A stretch of 16,866 bases of DNA from an uncultured Kineosporia sp. GTDB taxonomy: Bacteria > Actinomycetota > Actinomycetes > Actinomycetales > Kineosporiaceae. The notes beneath the pieces were generated by a model, which was not told the origin of the DNA, did not search any database, and worked only from the letters and a program-made list of their open reading frames with translations. The position numbers and the translations under genes are program-made. Where the stretch lies: the NCBI GenBank assembly GCA_937859855.1, contig CALMAR010000289.1:1-16866 (forward strand). The letters run 5' to 3'. This document shows, one piece after another, positions 7,905 through 14,931 of this stretch (within the stretch, counting starts at the first letter, position 1; the number at the start of each line of letters is the position of its first letter).

Positions 7905-8594
7905 GTGGCGGTCTCGAATCCAGTGCTGATCATTGTTGGAGCAGGTCCTGGTATCGGCCGGGCGGCCGCTGAGCGGTTCGCGGCCGCCGGGTACGACATC
8001 GGCCTGATCGGCCGCCACGCCGATCGGGTGGAGGCGCTGGCCGATACGCTGTCCGAACAGGGCGCGCGGGTCGGCTGGTCGGCCGCGGACGCCGGGGACC
8101 CGGCCGAGCTTTCCGGCGCGCTGCAGCGAATGACCGGGCACACCGAACGGGCCGACGTGCTGCTCTACAACGTGGGCGCCCAGCGCGAGGCCTCCCTCCT
8201 GGAGACCAGCGCCGATGATCTGGTGGCAGACCTGAGCCGGGGCACGGCCGGGCTGCTCACCGCCGTCCAGGCGATCCTGCCGATCCTGCGGCAGCAGCGG
8301 ACCGGAACGATCCTGGCCACCGGTGGTGGCGCGGCCGATCACCCGCTGGGCGCCACCATCGGAATCCAGAAGGCCGCGCTGCGCACGCTGGTGTTGTCGC
8401 TGGCCCGGGACCTGACTCCGGATGGCGTGCACGTGGCCACCGTCACCATCAACGGATTGGTCCAGCCGGGAACGCCTTTCGCCCCGCAGCTGATCGCGGA
8501 TCTGTACTGGGACCTGGTCCAGGAGACGGCGGGCGATCCGGCCGCCTGGCGCACCATCGTCCCGTTCGGCGGCGACAGCCGCGGGGGCGACTGA
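7905..8594 (+). CDS. SDR-fold protein, atypical (lacks canonical Ser-Tyr pair)
   Basis: The protein has a Rossmann fold of the short-chain dehydrogenase/reductase superfamily: nucleotide-binding GAGPGIG near the N-terminus, DVLLYNVGA in place of the usual NNAG, and a lysine in QKAALRTL at the catalytic-helix position. The two other expected catalytic residues are missing. The residue four before the Lys is Ile where Tyr is normal (sequence IGIQK), and the segment that normally carries the catalytic Ser reads ILATGGGAA. It is therefore either an SDR with different chemistry or a non-catalytic NAD(P)-binding protein. With GTG 7905 it has 229 residues; GTG 7899 would add two. It overlaps the next gene by one base (TGATG), so the two are likely co-translated. 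The substrate is unknown. Confidence 0.85.
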   Translation: MAVSNPVLIIVGAGPGIGRAAAERFAAAGYDIGLIGRHADRVEALADTLSEQGARVGWSAADAGDPAELSGALQRMTGHTERADVLLYNVGAQREASLLETSADDLVADLSRGTAGLLTAVQAILPILRQQRTGTILATGGGAADHPLGATIGIQKAALRTLVLSLARDLTPDGVHVATVTINGLVQPGTPFAPQLIADLYWDLVQETAGDPAAWRTIVPFGGDSRGGD

Positions 8595-9295
8595 TGGCTG
8601 AGTTCGTTCTGGTGCCGGGCGCCTGGCTCGGCCGCTGGGCCTGGGACGACGTGTCCCCGCAGCTGATCGAGGCCGGACACGGAGTGCACCCGATCACCTT
8701 GACCGGGCTGGCCGAGAAGCAGGGCAGACCGGCCGGGCAGCAGACCCATGTGCAGGACATCGTCGATGTGATCGAGAGCCAGGACCTGCGCGACGTGGTC
8801 CTGACCGGGCACAGCTACTCGGGCATCCCGTCCGGTCAGGCCGCCGAGAGGATCGGCGACCGGCTGCAGCGCCTGGTCCTGGTCGACGCCAATGTCCCGG
8901 CCGACGGGGTGTCTTTCCTATCGATGTGGCCCGCGGGCCGGGCGATGGTGGAGGCCCAGATCGCCGAGAGCGGCGGCTTCTGGCCACCGCTGGGGCCCAG
9001 CGACTACCAGGGCCAGGGCCTCAGCGACGAGCAGATCGAGCGCATAGTCGCGGCCGGGACGCCGCAGCCCGCCGCGACCATCACCGAACCGGCCGTCCTG
9101 GCCCGCCCGCTGGCTGAACTCCCGGTCACCTACATCAAGTGCCTGCTGGACGGTACCGAGCCCAGCCCGGACGTGGCCGAACTGCTGCGCAGCCCGAGCT
9201 GGGAACTACGCATGCTCGACACCGGCCACTGGCCGATGTTCTCCCAGCCCCATGAACTGGCTCAGGTCCTGCTGGACAGTGCCAGCAGGACCTGA
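8594..9295 (+). CDS. alpha/beta hydrolase
   Basis: A 233-residue single-domain alpha/beta hydrolase. It has the oxyanion-loop region LVPGAWLGRWAW at 6-17, the nucleophile elbow GHSYSG at 72-77 (Ser74), a probable catalytic Asp186 in CLLDGTEP, and His212 in DTGHWPMF. The overall pattern is like the small esterases related to plant salicylate esterase and hydroxynitrile lyase (an AB_hydrolase_6-type protein). The substrate is not predictable. The ATG shares its first base with the stop of the SDR gene, so the pair probably forms one functional unit. The last codons and the stop fall inside a 16-bp-stem hairpin (9260-9297), so the gene carries its own putative terminator within its coding end. 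Confidence 0.9.
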   Translation: MAEFVLVPGAWLGRWAWDDVSPQLIEAGHGVHPITLTGLAEKQGRPAGQQTHVQDIVDVIESQDLRDVVLTGHSYSGIPSGQAAERIGDRLQRLVLVDANVPADGVSFLSMWPAGRAMVEAQIAESGGFWPPLGPSDYQGQGLSDEQIERIVAAGTPQPAATITEPAVLARPLAELPVTYIKCLLDGTEPSPDVAELLRSPSWELRMLDTGHWPMFSQPHELAQVLLDSASRT

Positions 9296-9297
9296 GC
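9260..9297. terminator. strong hairpin at the hydrolase/clpC convergent junction
   Basis: Left arm 9260-9275 (G then CTCAGGTCCTGCTGG) and right arm 9282-9297 (CCAGCAGGACCTGAG then C) are perfect reverse complements, giving a 16-bp stem with a 6-base loop ACAGTG. The right arm contains the hydrolase stop. There is no T-tract after it on either strand, so it is either a U-tract-less terminator or an mRNA 3'-end stabiliser. Confidence 0.6.
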
Positions 9298-9310
9298 GGG
9301 TGATCAGTTC

Positions 9311-9326
9311 GGCCTGAGCTCAGGCC
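9311..9326. repeat. 16-bp perfect palindrome overlapping the clpC stop
   Basis: GGCCTGAGCTCAGGCC is its own reverse complement and contains the clpC stop codon (9320-9322 on the minus strand). It lies 13 bases beyond the large hairpin and shares the CCTGAGC core with it. It could act on the clpC transcript, or pair with arms of the neighbouring hairpin as an alternative fold. Confidence 0.55.
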
Positions 9327-11842
9327 TCCTCGGCCAGCGGCGGGGCGCCCTTTTCCACCGCGGCGGCCAGCTCCGGCAGGTTCGTGCTGCCCTTGGACGC
9401 GCCCTTGAAGGTGAAGCGGGAGTTCTCACCCTCGCCCTCAGCGTCGATCAGGACGATCTGCCCGGCCTTGAGATCGCCATAAAGGATCTTCTCCGACAAC
9501 GCGTCCTCGATCTCACGCTGGATCGAGCGACGCAGCGGCCGCGCGCCCAGCACCGGGTCGTAGCCCTTGACCGCGAGCGCGACCTTGGCCGCCGGGGTGA
9601 GCTCGATGCCCATGTCCCGGTCCTTCAGCCGCTCGTCCACCTTGGCGATCATCAGGTCGACGATCTGGATGATCTCTTCCTGCGACAGCTGCGGGAACAC
9701 GATGGTGTCGTCGACCCGGTTCAGGAACTCCGGCCGGAAGTGCTGCTTGAGCTCCTCGATGACCTTGGCCTTCATCCGCTCGTAGCCGGTCTTGGTGTCG
9801 GTGCCGGACTGGAAGCCCATCTGCACACCCTTGGCGATGTCCCTGGTCCCCAGGTTCGTCGTCATGATGATCACAGTGTTCTTGAAGTCCACCACCCGGC
9901 CCTGGCTGTCGGTCAGGCGGCCGTCCTCCAGGATCTGCAGGAGCGAGTTGAAGATGTCCGGGTGAGCCTTCTCCACCTCGTCGAACAACACCACCGAGAA
10001 CGGCTTGCGCCGCACCTTCTCGGTCAGCTGGCCACCTTCTTCGTAGCCCACGTAGCCGGGCGGTGAGCCGAACAGCCGTGACACGGTGTGCTTCTCGGAG
10101 AACTCGGACATGTCCAGCTGAATCAGCGCGTCCTCGTCACCGAACAGGAACTCGGCCAGCGCCTTGGCCAGCTCGGTCTTACCGACACCGGTCGGACCGG
10201 CGAAGATGAACGAGCCACCCGGGCGCTTGGGGTCCTTCAGGCCGGCCCGGGTACGCCGGATCGCCTGGGACAGCGCCTTGATCGCGTCGTTCTGACCGAT
10301 GATCCGCTTGTGGAGCTCGTCCTCCATCCGCAGCAGCCGGGAGGACTCCTCCTCGGTCAGCTTGAACACCGGGATGCCGGTCGCCGTGGCCAGCACTTCG
10401 GCGATCAGTTCCTCGTCCACCTCGGCGACGACGTCCATGTCACCGGCCTTCCACTGCTTCTCCCGCTCGGCCTTGGCCGCCAGCAGCTTCTTCTCGGTGT
10501 CGCGCAGCGCCGCGGCCTTCTCGAAGTCCTGCGCATCGATCGCGGATTCCTTGTCCCGGCGGGTCTGGGCGATCTTCTCGTCGAACTCGCGCAGGTCCGG
10601 TGGAGCGGTCATCCGGCGTATCCGCAACCGGGCCCCAGCCTCGTCGATCAGGTCGATCGCCTTGTCCGGCAGGAACCGGTCGTTGACGTACCGGTCAGCC
10701 AGAGGCGCGGCCGCGACCAGGGCGCCGTCGGTGATGGAGACCCGGTGGTGGGCCTCGTACCGGTCACGCAGGCCCTTCAGGATCTCGATCGCATGCGACA
10801 GCGTCGGCTCAGCCACCTGGACCGGCTGGAACCGGCGCTCCAGAGCGGCGTCCTTCTCGATGTGCTTGCGGTACTCGTCCAGCGTGGTGGCGCCGATGGT
10901 CTGCAGCTCACCCCGGGCGAGCATCGGCTTCAGAATGGACGCCGCGTCGATCGCGCCCTCAGCCGCACCAGCCCCCACCAGGGTGTGGATCTCGTCGATG
11001 AACAGGATGATGTCGCCCCGGGTACGGATCTCCTTGAGCACCTTCTTCAGCCGCTCCTCGAAGTCACCGCGGTAGCGGGAACCGGCGACCAGCGCGCCCA
11101 GGTCGAGGGTGTACAGCTGCTTGTCCTTGAGGGTCTCCGGCACCTCGCCCTTGATGATGGCCTGAGACAGGCCCTCGACCACGGCGGTCTTGCCGACCCC
11201 GGGCTCACCGATCAGCACCGGATTGTTCTTGGTCCGGCGGGACAGCACCTGCATGACCCGCTCGATCTCCTTCTCGCGCCCGATCACCGGGTCGAGTTTT
11301 CCTTCCCGGGCGGCCTGGGTCAGGTTGCGGCCGAACTGGTCGAGCACCAGCGACCCGGACGGTGTGCCTTCGGCGGCACCGCCGGCCGATGCCGGCTCCT
11401 TGCCCTGGTAGCCCGACAGCAGCTGGATGACCTGCTGGCGGACCCGGTTCAGGTCGGCGCCCAGCTTGACCAGCACCTGGGCGGCGACGCCCTCACCCTC
11501 ACGGATCAGGCCGAGCAGGATGTGCTCGGTACCGATGTAGTTGTGGCCCAGCTGCAGCGCCTCGCGCAGCGACAGCTCGAGCACCTTCTTGGCCCGGGGC
11601 GTGAACGGGATGTGGCCGGAGGGGGCCTGCTGGCCCTGGCCGATGATCTCCTGGACCTGCTCACGGACGGCGTCGAGGGAGATCCCGAGCGACTCCAGCG
11701 CCTTGGCGGCCACTCCTTCGCCCTCATGGATCAGGCCCAGCAGGATGTGCTCGGTACCGATGTAGTTGTGGTTGAGCATCCTGGCTTCCTCCTGAGCCAG
11801 GACAACAACACGGCGGGCGCGGTCGGTGAACCTCTCGAACAT
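9320..11842 (-). CDS. clpC: ATP-dependent Clp protease ATP-binding subunit ClpC
   Basis: ClpC is the Hsp100 unfoldase that feeds substrates into ClpP; in actinobacteria it is usually essential. The 840-residue protein has two N-terminal Clp repeats (about 2-70 and 78-142, each with the [13 protein letters not shown] motif), NBD1 with Walker A GEPGVGKT at 212-219 and Walker B ILFIDEIH near 279-286, a UVR/middle region about 420-460 ([20 protein letters not shown]), and NBD2 with Walker A GPTGVGKT at 549-556 and [15 protein letters not shown]-terminal small domain ends in an acidic, low-complexity tail. The ATG has an AGGAG ribosome binding site 5 bases upstream. A sigma-H/R-like promoter about 140-165 bases upstream and a ClgR-like site beyond it indicate stress-responsive control. 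The gene order clpC-lsr2-lysS is conserved in actinobacteria. Confidence 0.98.
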   Translation of the reverse strand: MFERFTDRARRVVVLAQEEARMLNHNYIGTEHILLGLIHEGEGVAAKALESLGISLDAVREQVQEIIGQGQQAPSGHIPFTPRAKKVLELSLREALQLGHNYIGTEHILLGLIREGEGVAAQVLVKLGADLNRVRQQVIQLLSGYQGKEPASAGGAAEGTPSGSLVLDQFGRNLTQAAREGKLDPVIGREKEIERVMQVLSRRTKNNPVLIGEPGVGKTAVVEGLSQAIIKGEVPETLKDKQLYTLDLGALVAGSRYRGDFEERLKKVLKEIRTRGDIILFIDEIHTLVGAGAAEGAIDAASILKPMLARGELQTIGATTLDEYRKHIEKDAALERRFQPVQVAEPTLSHAIEILKGLRDRYEAHHRVSITDGALVAAAPLADRYVNDRFLPDKAIDLIDEAGARLRIRRMTAPPDLREFDEKIAQTRRDKESAIDAQDFEKAAALRDTEKKLLAAKAEREKQWKAGDMDVVAEVDEELIAEVLATATGIPVFKLTEEESSRLLRMEDELHKRIIGQNDAIKALSQAIRRTRAGLKDPKRPGGSFIFAGPTGVGKTELAKALAEFLFGDEDALIQLDMSEFSEKHTVSRLFGSPPGYVGYEEGGQLTEKVRRKPFSVVLFDEVEKAHPDIFNSLLQILEDGRLTDSQGRVVDFKNTVIIMTTNLGTRDIAKGVQMGFQSGTDTKTGYERMKAKVIEELKQHFRPEFLNRVDDTIVFPQLSQEEIIQIVDLMIAKVDERLKDRDMGIELTPAAKVALAVKGYDPVLGARPLRRSIQREIEDALSEKILYGDLKAGQIVLIDAEGEGENSRFTFKGASKGSTNLPELAAAVEKGAPPLAEEA

Positions 11843-11980
11843 CTGCGCTCCTCGTGCGGCCAGATTGGTGAAACAGCGGGTTCAGCTGCCTCGGCTGACC
11901 TTGTAGATGCTATCTGCGGCTACGGAAAGAAACACCCCACACTCCGAGAGTGAGACCCTTCCGACACCCGTGCATCGGCC

Positions 11981-12006
11981 AACGGGCCTTGAACCTTACG
12001 TGTTCC
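11981..12006 (-). promoter_or_regulatory. sigma-H/sigma-R-like ECF promoter for clpC
   Basis: On the minus strand GGAAC (12002-12006) is separated by exactly 18 bases from GTT (11981-11983). This matches the GGAAT/C-N18-GTT consensus of Streptomyces SigR and the closely similar mycobacterial SigH consensus (GGAACA ... GTT). Transcription would start near 11975, giving a leader of about 130 bases before the clpC ATG. Known biology supports it: clp genes belong to thiol-oxidative/heat-stress regulons in actinobacteria. Assignment is by motif only. Confidence 0.55.
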
Positions 12007-12029
12007 GTCTGAGCCGGTCATGGGTCTGT

Positions 12030-12047
12030 TGTTCGCTGATGGCGGAC
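12030..12047. promoter_or_regulatory. ClgR-like operator upstream of clpC
   Basis: The sequence TGTTCGCTGATGGCGGAC fits the ClgR box reported for Corynebacterium (WNNWCGCYNANRGCGWWS, as I recall it) at every constrained position but one (G at 12045 where W is expected). Its centre is about 64 bases upstream of the start point predicted from the sigma-H/R-like promoter, a sensible place for an activator. ClgR activates clpC and clpP genes in several actinobacteria. Confidence 0.5.
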
Positions 12048-12089
12048 AGCCCAGGGTCAGCCCAGGGTCAGCCCAGGTCAGCCCAGGGC
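12047..12089. repeat. 11-bp tandem repeat CAGCCCAGGGT, four copies
   Basis: Four head-to-tail copies: 12047-12057, 12058-12068, 12069-12078 (one G short) and 12079-12089 (last base C). It begins at the last base of the ClgR-like site and lies upstream of the clpC promoter. Copies are nearly identical, suggesting recent slippage or selection. Confidence 0.85.
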
Positions 12090-12091
12090 CA

Positions 12092-12127
12092 GATCTTGAT
12101 CTTGATTGATCTTGATTGATCTTGATC
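12092..12127. repeat. 10-bp AT-rich tandem repeat GATCTTGATT
   Basis: Units at 12098-12107, 12108-12117 and 12118-12127 (last base C) are preceded by a partial unit from 12092. At about 30% GC it stands out in this GC-rich segment. It directly adjoins the CAGCCCAGGGT array. The unit of 10 bp is close to one helical turn, so each GATC/TTGA falls on the same DNA face. Confidence 0.85.
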
Positions 12128-12505
12128 AGCGTCCCGCTGACGTTCAGGCGCCCCCTCGAGGAACCGTTCCCGGGCCGGGCCGAGTTCTAGCCGCCCGTGG
12201 CCAAGAAGTCACTGGCGGCCGGCCTTCTTTTCGTGCTGAGGTTTATTCCGGCTCAATGCCGGGGATCAAGGGATACGTCAGCCCGTGCTGCCCGGTGGAT
12301 CATAGGTGCTTCTCGAGGCGTTCCCGATCTTCTGCCCGCTTCTTTTCTCATTACCTTCGGTTTCGGGGGCGACGCCGTCTGCAGTGCCCGAAGATCTGGA
12401 GGCAGCCACAAAAGATGCGGCCTTGTTTCACTGAACCCCATCGCCGGCATTACCGCCGTCGTTACTGGAACGGGCCTCATCGGCACCGGCCGGGACCCCG
12501 GCGGC

Positions 12506-12544
12506 AAAAAGCGGGCGGGCGCCACTCCATCAGAGTGACGCCCG
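12506..12544 (-). terminator. intrinsic terminator of lsr2
   Basis: Read on the minus strand, C then GGGCGTCACTC pairs with GAGTGGCGCCC then G (12 pairs including one G-U) around the loop TGATG. Then comes GCCCG and CTTTTT, so the five-T tract begins about six bases after the stem. It lies about 30 bases after the lsr2 stop, on the correct strand. Confidence 0.75.
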
Positions 12545-12573
12545 TCCAGTGGAGAGCGCTGCGGATCAGCGGC

Positions 12574-12906
12574 TCAGTGGGCGCCCTCGTAGGCCGACAT
12601 CACTTCGGACGATACCCGTCCGCGATCGCTGACCTGGAAGCCGTTGTCCCGCGCCCAGGCTCGCACCTGGGTCAGGTCAGGCTTCGCCGGCGCCTTGGTA
12701 CGCCCCGCCGACCGGCCCCGGCCACTGCGGCCGCCGATCCGGCGAGCATGGCCGACCCAGGTGGCCAGTGCATCTCGCAGCGACTCCGCATTGGCGCCGG
12801 AAAGGTCTATTTCGTAGTTCACTCCGTCGAGTGAGAAGGAGACCGACTCCTCCGCTTCCCCGCCGTCCACATCGTCGACGAGAATGACCTGCACTTTCTG
12901 AGCCAT
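12574..12906 (-). CDS. lsr2: Lsr2 nucleoid-associated histone-like protein
   Basis: Lsr2 binds AT-rich DNA, bridges it and silences horizontally acquired genes in actinobacteria (an H-NS analogue). The 110-residue protein begins MAQKVQVILVDDVDGGEA, typical of the family, followed by the beta-sheet dimerisation domain with VSFSLDGVNYEIDLS. A basic linker (about 57-75) leads to the C-terminal DNA-binding domain ending in VRAWARDNGFQVSDRGRV, whose RGR at 95-97 is the AT-hook-like minor-groove motif. The ATG at 12906 has an AGGAGA ribosome binding site 8 bases upstream; the frame extends to 12993, but that extension covers the leader and promoter. A TTGACA-containing promoter lies about 60-85 bases upstream and a terminator downstream, so lsr2 can be its own transcription unit. 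Confidence 0.97.
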   Translation of the reverse strand: MAQKVQVILVDDVDGGEAEESVSFSLDGVNYEIDLSGANAESLRDALATWVGHARRIGGRSGRGRSAGRTKAPAKPDLTQVRAWARDNGFQVSDRGRVSSEVMSAYEGAH

Positions 12907-12964
12907 GAAATATTTCTCCTGAGACAGACAGATTCGTCCTCTGGCAAGCGAGGGCTTGGCGACG

Positions 12965-12993
12965 AGCATGATGTCGACATTAAGCATTGTCAA
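12965..12993 (-). promoter_or_regulatory. sigma-70-type promoter of lsr2 with internal palindrome
   Basis: On the minus strand a perfect TTGACA -35 element (12988-12993) is 17 bases from CATGCT (12965-12970), an acceptable -10. The spacer holds the 10-bp palindrome ATGTCGACAT (12971-12980), placed as a repressor operator would be. The heptamer CCAGCTT (minus strand) occurs at 12992-12998 and again at 13008-13014, overlapping and upstream of the -35. A leader of about 50 bases precedes the ATG. Confidence 0.6.
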
Positions 12994-13024
12994 GCTGGCG
13001 GCCGTTTAAGCTGGTGAATTGCAG

Positions 13025-13225
13025 CTATTGCCGGCCGGTTTCTTCGTCAGGTTCTCCGGAACCAATCTTCGGGGCTCCAGCAGATTCACCCGTTTGGCTC
13101 AACGATTCCAGCCGGGCCTGCGCTATCCGTTCGCGGCGATCGGCCTGCACCATCGCCCGGATCGCGATCCAGAAGATCGCCAGCACCCCGATCGAAGGCA
13201 CCAGTGCGGTCAGGTAGCCCGTCAT
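13025..13225 (-). CDS. small membrane protein coupled to lysS
   Basis: A 66-residue protein with one N-terminal transmembrane segment (about residues 4-25, [20 protein letters not shown]) followed by a charged cytoplasmic tail ([15 protein letters not shown]...) and a Gly/Glu-rich end. The ATG overlaps the lysS stop as ATGA, so it is translated by coupling. This position and length fit the small hypothetical membrane proteins found between lysS and lsr2 in other actinobacteria, as far as I recall. No function is known to me. A small size and absence of motifs limit confidence, but overlap and a clean membrane segment argue for a real gene. Confidence 0.75.
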   Translation of the reverse strand: MTGYLTALVPSIGVLAIFWIAIRAMVQADRRERIAQARLESLSQTGESAGAPKIGSGEPDEETGRQ

Positions 13226-14709
13226 TCCGGCTTCACCAAAGGGAACAGAATCGTCTCCCGGACGCCCAGGCCGGTGATCGCCATCAGCAGCCGATCCACC
13301 CCGATACCAATTCCACCCGCTGGAGGCATGCCGTACTCCATGGCCCGCAGGAAGTCTTCGTCCATCACCATCGCCTCATCGTCTCCGGCCGCGATGGCCG
13401 CGGCCTGAGCTGCGAATCTGTCCCGTTGCAGCACCGGGTCGGCCAGCTCCGAGTACCCCGTTCCCAGTTCGAACGAACGAATGTAAAGGTCCCATTTCTC
13501 GGCCAGACCGGGAATCGAACGGTGCGCCCGGGTGAGCGGTGACGTCTCCGCCGGATAGTCCCGGACGAAGGTCGGCTCGAACAGCGAGGGCACGACCAGG
13601 GCCTCGAACAGTTCCTCGGCCAGCTTGCCGGGGCCGTAGTGCGCCAGCACCGGCACGTCGTGCTTGGCGGCGAACTCGCTCAGCTGGTTCATCGGGGTTT
13701 CCGGGCCGACCTCCTGGCCCAGCGCCTGCGACAGCGCACCGAACAGCGTGATGTCGGTCCACGATCCGCCCAGGTCGTACTCGGTGCCGTCGGCCAGCCT
13801 CACCGAGGACGAACCGCTCGCAGCGACGGCGGCGGCCTGCACCAGCTCACGGGTGAGGGTGGCCATGGTGTTGTAGTCGCCGTACGCCTGGTACGCCTCG
13901 ATCATGGTGAATTCGGGCGAGTGGCTGGAGTCGGCGCCTTCGTTGCGGAAGTTGCGATTGATCTCGAAGACCCGCTCGATGCCGCCGACCAGGCAGCGCT
14001 TCAGGTACAACTCCGGAGCGATCCGGAGAAAGAGTTCCAGGTCGTAGGCGTTCATGTGGGTCCGGAACGGCCGGGCCGATGCGCCTCCGTGCAGCACCTG
14101 CAGCATCGGAGTCTCCACCTCGACGTACCCGCGGCGGTCGAAGAACTCGCGGATGGCGCGCACCACCGCTGGGCGGCGGCGGGCATTCACCTGAGCCTCC
14201 TCGCGAACGATCAGATCGACATAGCGCTGCCGGATCCGGGTCTCCTCGGACAGCTCCTTGTGCAGCACCGGCAGCGGGCGCAGCGCCTTGCTGGCCATCG
14301 ACCATTCACCGGCCAGCACCGACAACTCGCCCCGCCGTGACGAGATCACCTCGCCGGTCACGGCCAGGATGTCGCCCAGGTCGACATCGGCCTTGAAGTC
14401 CGCCAGCGACTGCTCACCGATCTGGTCGAGCGAGAACATCGCTTGCAGCCGGGCGCCGTCCCCCTCCTGCAGGGTGGCGAAGCAGAGCTTGCCCCCGATC
14501 CGGATGAACACCACCCGCCCGGTGACGCTGACGATCTCGCCACTGGACTGGCCGGTCTCGAGATCAGCATGGGCGGCCCGCACCTGGGCCAGGGTGTGAG
14601 TGCGGTTCACCGTGACCGGGTAAGGCTCGCGCCCCTGTTCCAGCAGACGTGCGCGCTTGTCCCGCCGGATCCGCAGTTGCTCAGGAAGATCAGGTGGCTG
14701 CTCGGTCAC
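13222..14709 (-). CDS. lysS: lysine--tRNA ligase, class II
   Basis: LysS charges tRNA(Lys) with lysine. From GTG 14709 it has 495 residues: an N-terminal OB-fold anticodon-binding domain (about 55-145, [20 protein letters not shown]) and a class II catalytic domain with the tract [20 protein letters not shown], motif 2 around [13 protein letters not shown], the partner tract [15 protein letters not shown], and motif 3 [12 protein letters not shown] near the C-terminus. It ends [11 protein letters not shown], as is usual. I chose GTG 14709 because it gives [11 protein letters not shown] as N-terminus and lies 6 bases after a TACCCT box; the frame stays open to 14757, but the added 16 residues are proline-rich filler. 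Its stop overlaps the start of the 66-residue membrane protein. Confidence 0.97.
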   Translation of the reverse strand: MTEQPPDLPEQLRIRRDKRARLLEQGREPYPVTVNRTHTLAQVRAAHADLETGQSSGEIVSVTGRVVFIRIGGKLCFATLQEGDGARLQAMFSLDQIGEQSLADFKADVDLGDILAVTGEVISSRRGELSVLAGEWSMASKALRPLPVLHKELSEETRIRQRYVDLIVREEAQVNARRRPAVVRAIREFFDRRGYVEVETPMLQVLHGGASARPFRTHMNAYDLELFLRIAPELYLKRCLVGGIERVFEINRNFRNEGADSSHSPEFTMIEAYQAYGDYNTMATLTRELVQAAAVAASGSSSVRLADGTEYDLGGSWTDITLFGALSQALGQEVGPETPMNQLSEFAAKHDVPVLAHYGPGKLAEELFEALVVPSLFEPTFVRDYPAETSPLTRAHRSIPGLAEKWDLYIRSFELGTGYSELADPVLQRDRFAAQAAAIAAGDDEAMVMDEDFLRAMEYGMPPAGGIGIGVDRLLMAITGLGVRETILFPLVKPE

Positions 14710-14715
14710 GCCTCC

Positions 14716-14721
14716 AGGGTA
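14716..14721 (-). promoter_or_regulatory. -10 box TACCCT for leaderless lysS
   Basis: On the minus strand TACCCT (TANNNT class) is followed by the six bases GGAGGC and then the GTG start. The GGAGG is only 1 base from the GTG, too close to act as a ribosome binding site, so leaderless initiation is the simpler reading. No -35 element is obvious. Confidence 0.5.
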
Positions 14722-14931
14722 GTGAGGCCGGGACGACTGACCGGCCGCGGGCGGCACCCTCCGGTTCCACCGGGCGGCAAGTCAGCTCAGATGGCAAGCT
14801 TGACTCAGGAAGCTTGATCACCTTGCGCTGATTGAAGCGTGAACGGATGAAGCGCAGAACTGTGGACTCGTCCAGCAGCGGTGCGAGCCAGGTTTGAACG
14901 GCCTCTCTGGCCGGAGCACTGAGAGGGTTCC

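Larger units (their letters stand above)
11843..12573. other. 731-bp gene-free region between lsr2 and clpC
   Basis: No credible gene lies here. Going from clpC outward it holds the clpC leader (about 130 bases), a small CACTC/GAGTG inverted repeat at 11940-11952, a sigma-H/R-like promoter (11981-12006), a ClgR-like site (12030-12047), two tandem repeats (12047-12127), about 380 bases in which I see no feature (12128-12505), and the lsr2 terminator (12506-12544). It is less GC-rich than the flanking genes. Short open frames at 12197-12538 (plus) and 12253-12525 (minus) have no ribosome binding site and no recognisable protein features. Confidence 0.7.

Noticed and set aside
11940..11952. CACTC-CGA-GAGTG inverted repeat as a HAIR-type HspR site in the clpC leader
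   Set aside because: It lacks the CTTGAGT-N7-ACTCAAG form of HspR sites; a 5-bp stem can occur by chance.
10088..11953. Long open frame (621 codons) on the plus strand opposite clpC
   Set aside because: It is antisense to a fully conserved clpC and is rich in Leu, Gly, Gln and Asp as expected from the complement of GC-rich coding sequence. No domain is recognisable.
12047..12127. CRISPR array
   Set aside because: The units are 10-11 bases long and directly adjoin each other without spacers, and no cas genes are present.
12197..12538. Possible 113-codon gene on the plus strand between clpC and lsr2 (and a 90-codon frame opposite, 12253-12525)
   Set aside because: No ribosome binding site, no recognisable domain, and it runs through the lsr2 terminator. 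Kept only as a note on the gene-free region.
12907..12993. N-terminal extension of Lsr2
   Set aside because: This span contains the lsr2 promoter and leader; ATG 12906 has a good ribosome binding site and the conserved MAQKVQV start.
14710..14757. 16-residue N-terminal extension of LysS
   Set aside because: Its codons would lie across the predicted TACCCT promoter, and the added residues do not resemble LysS.
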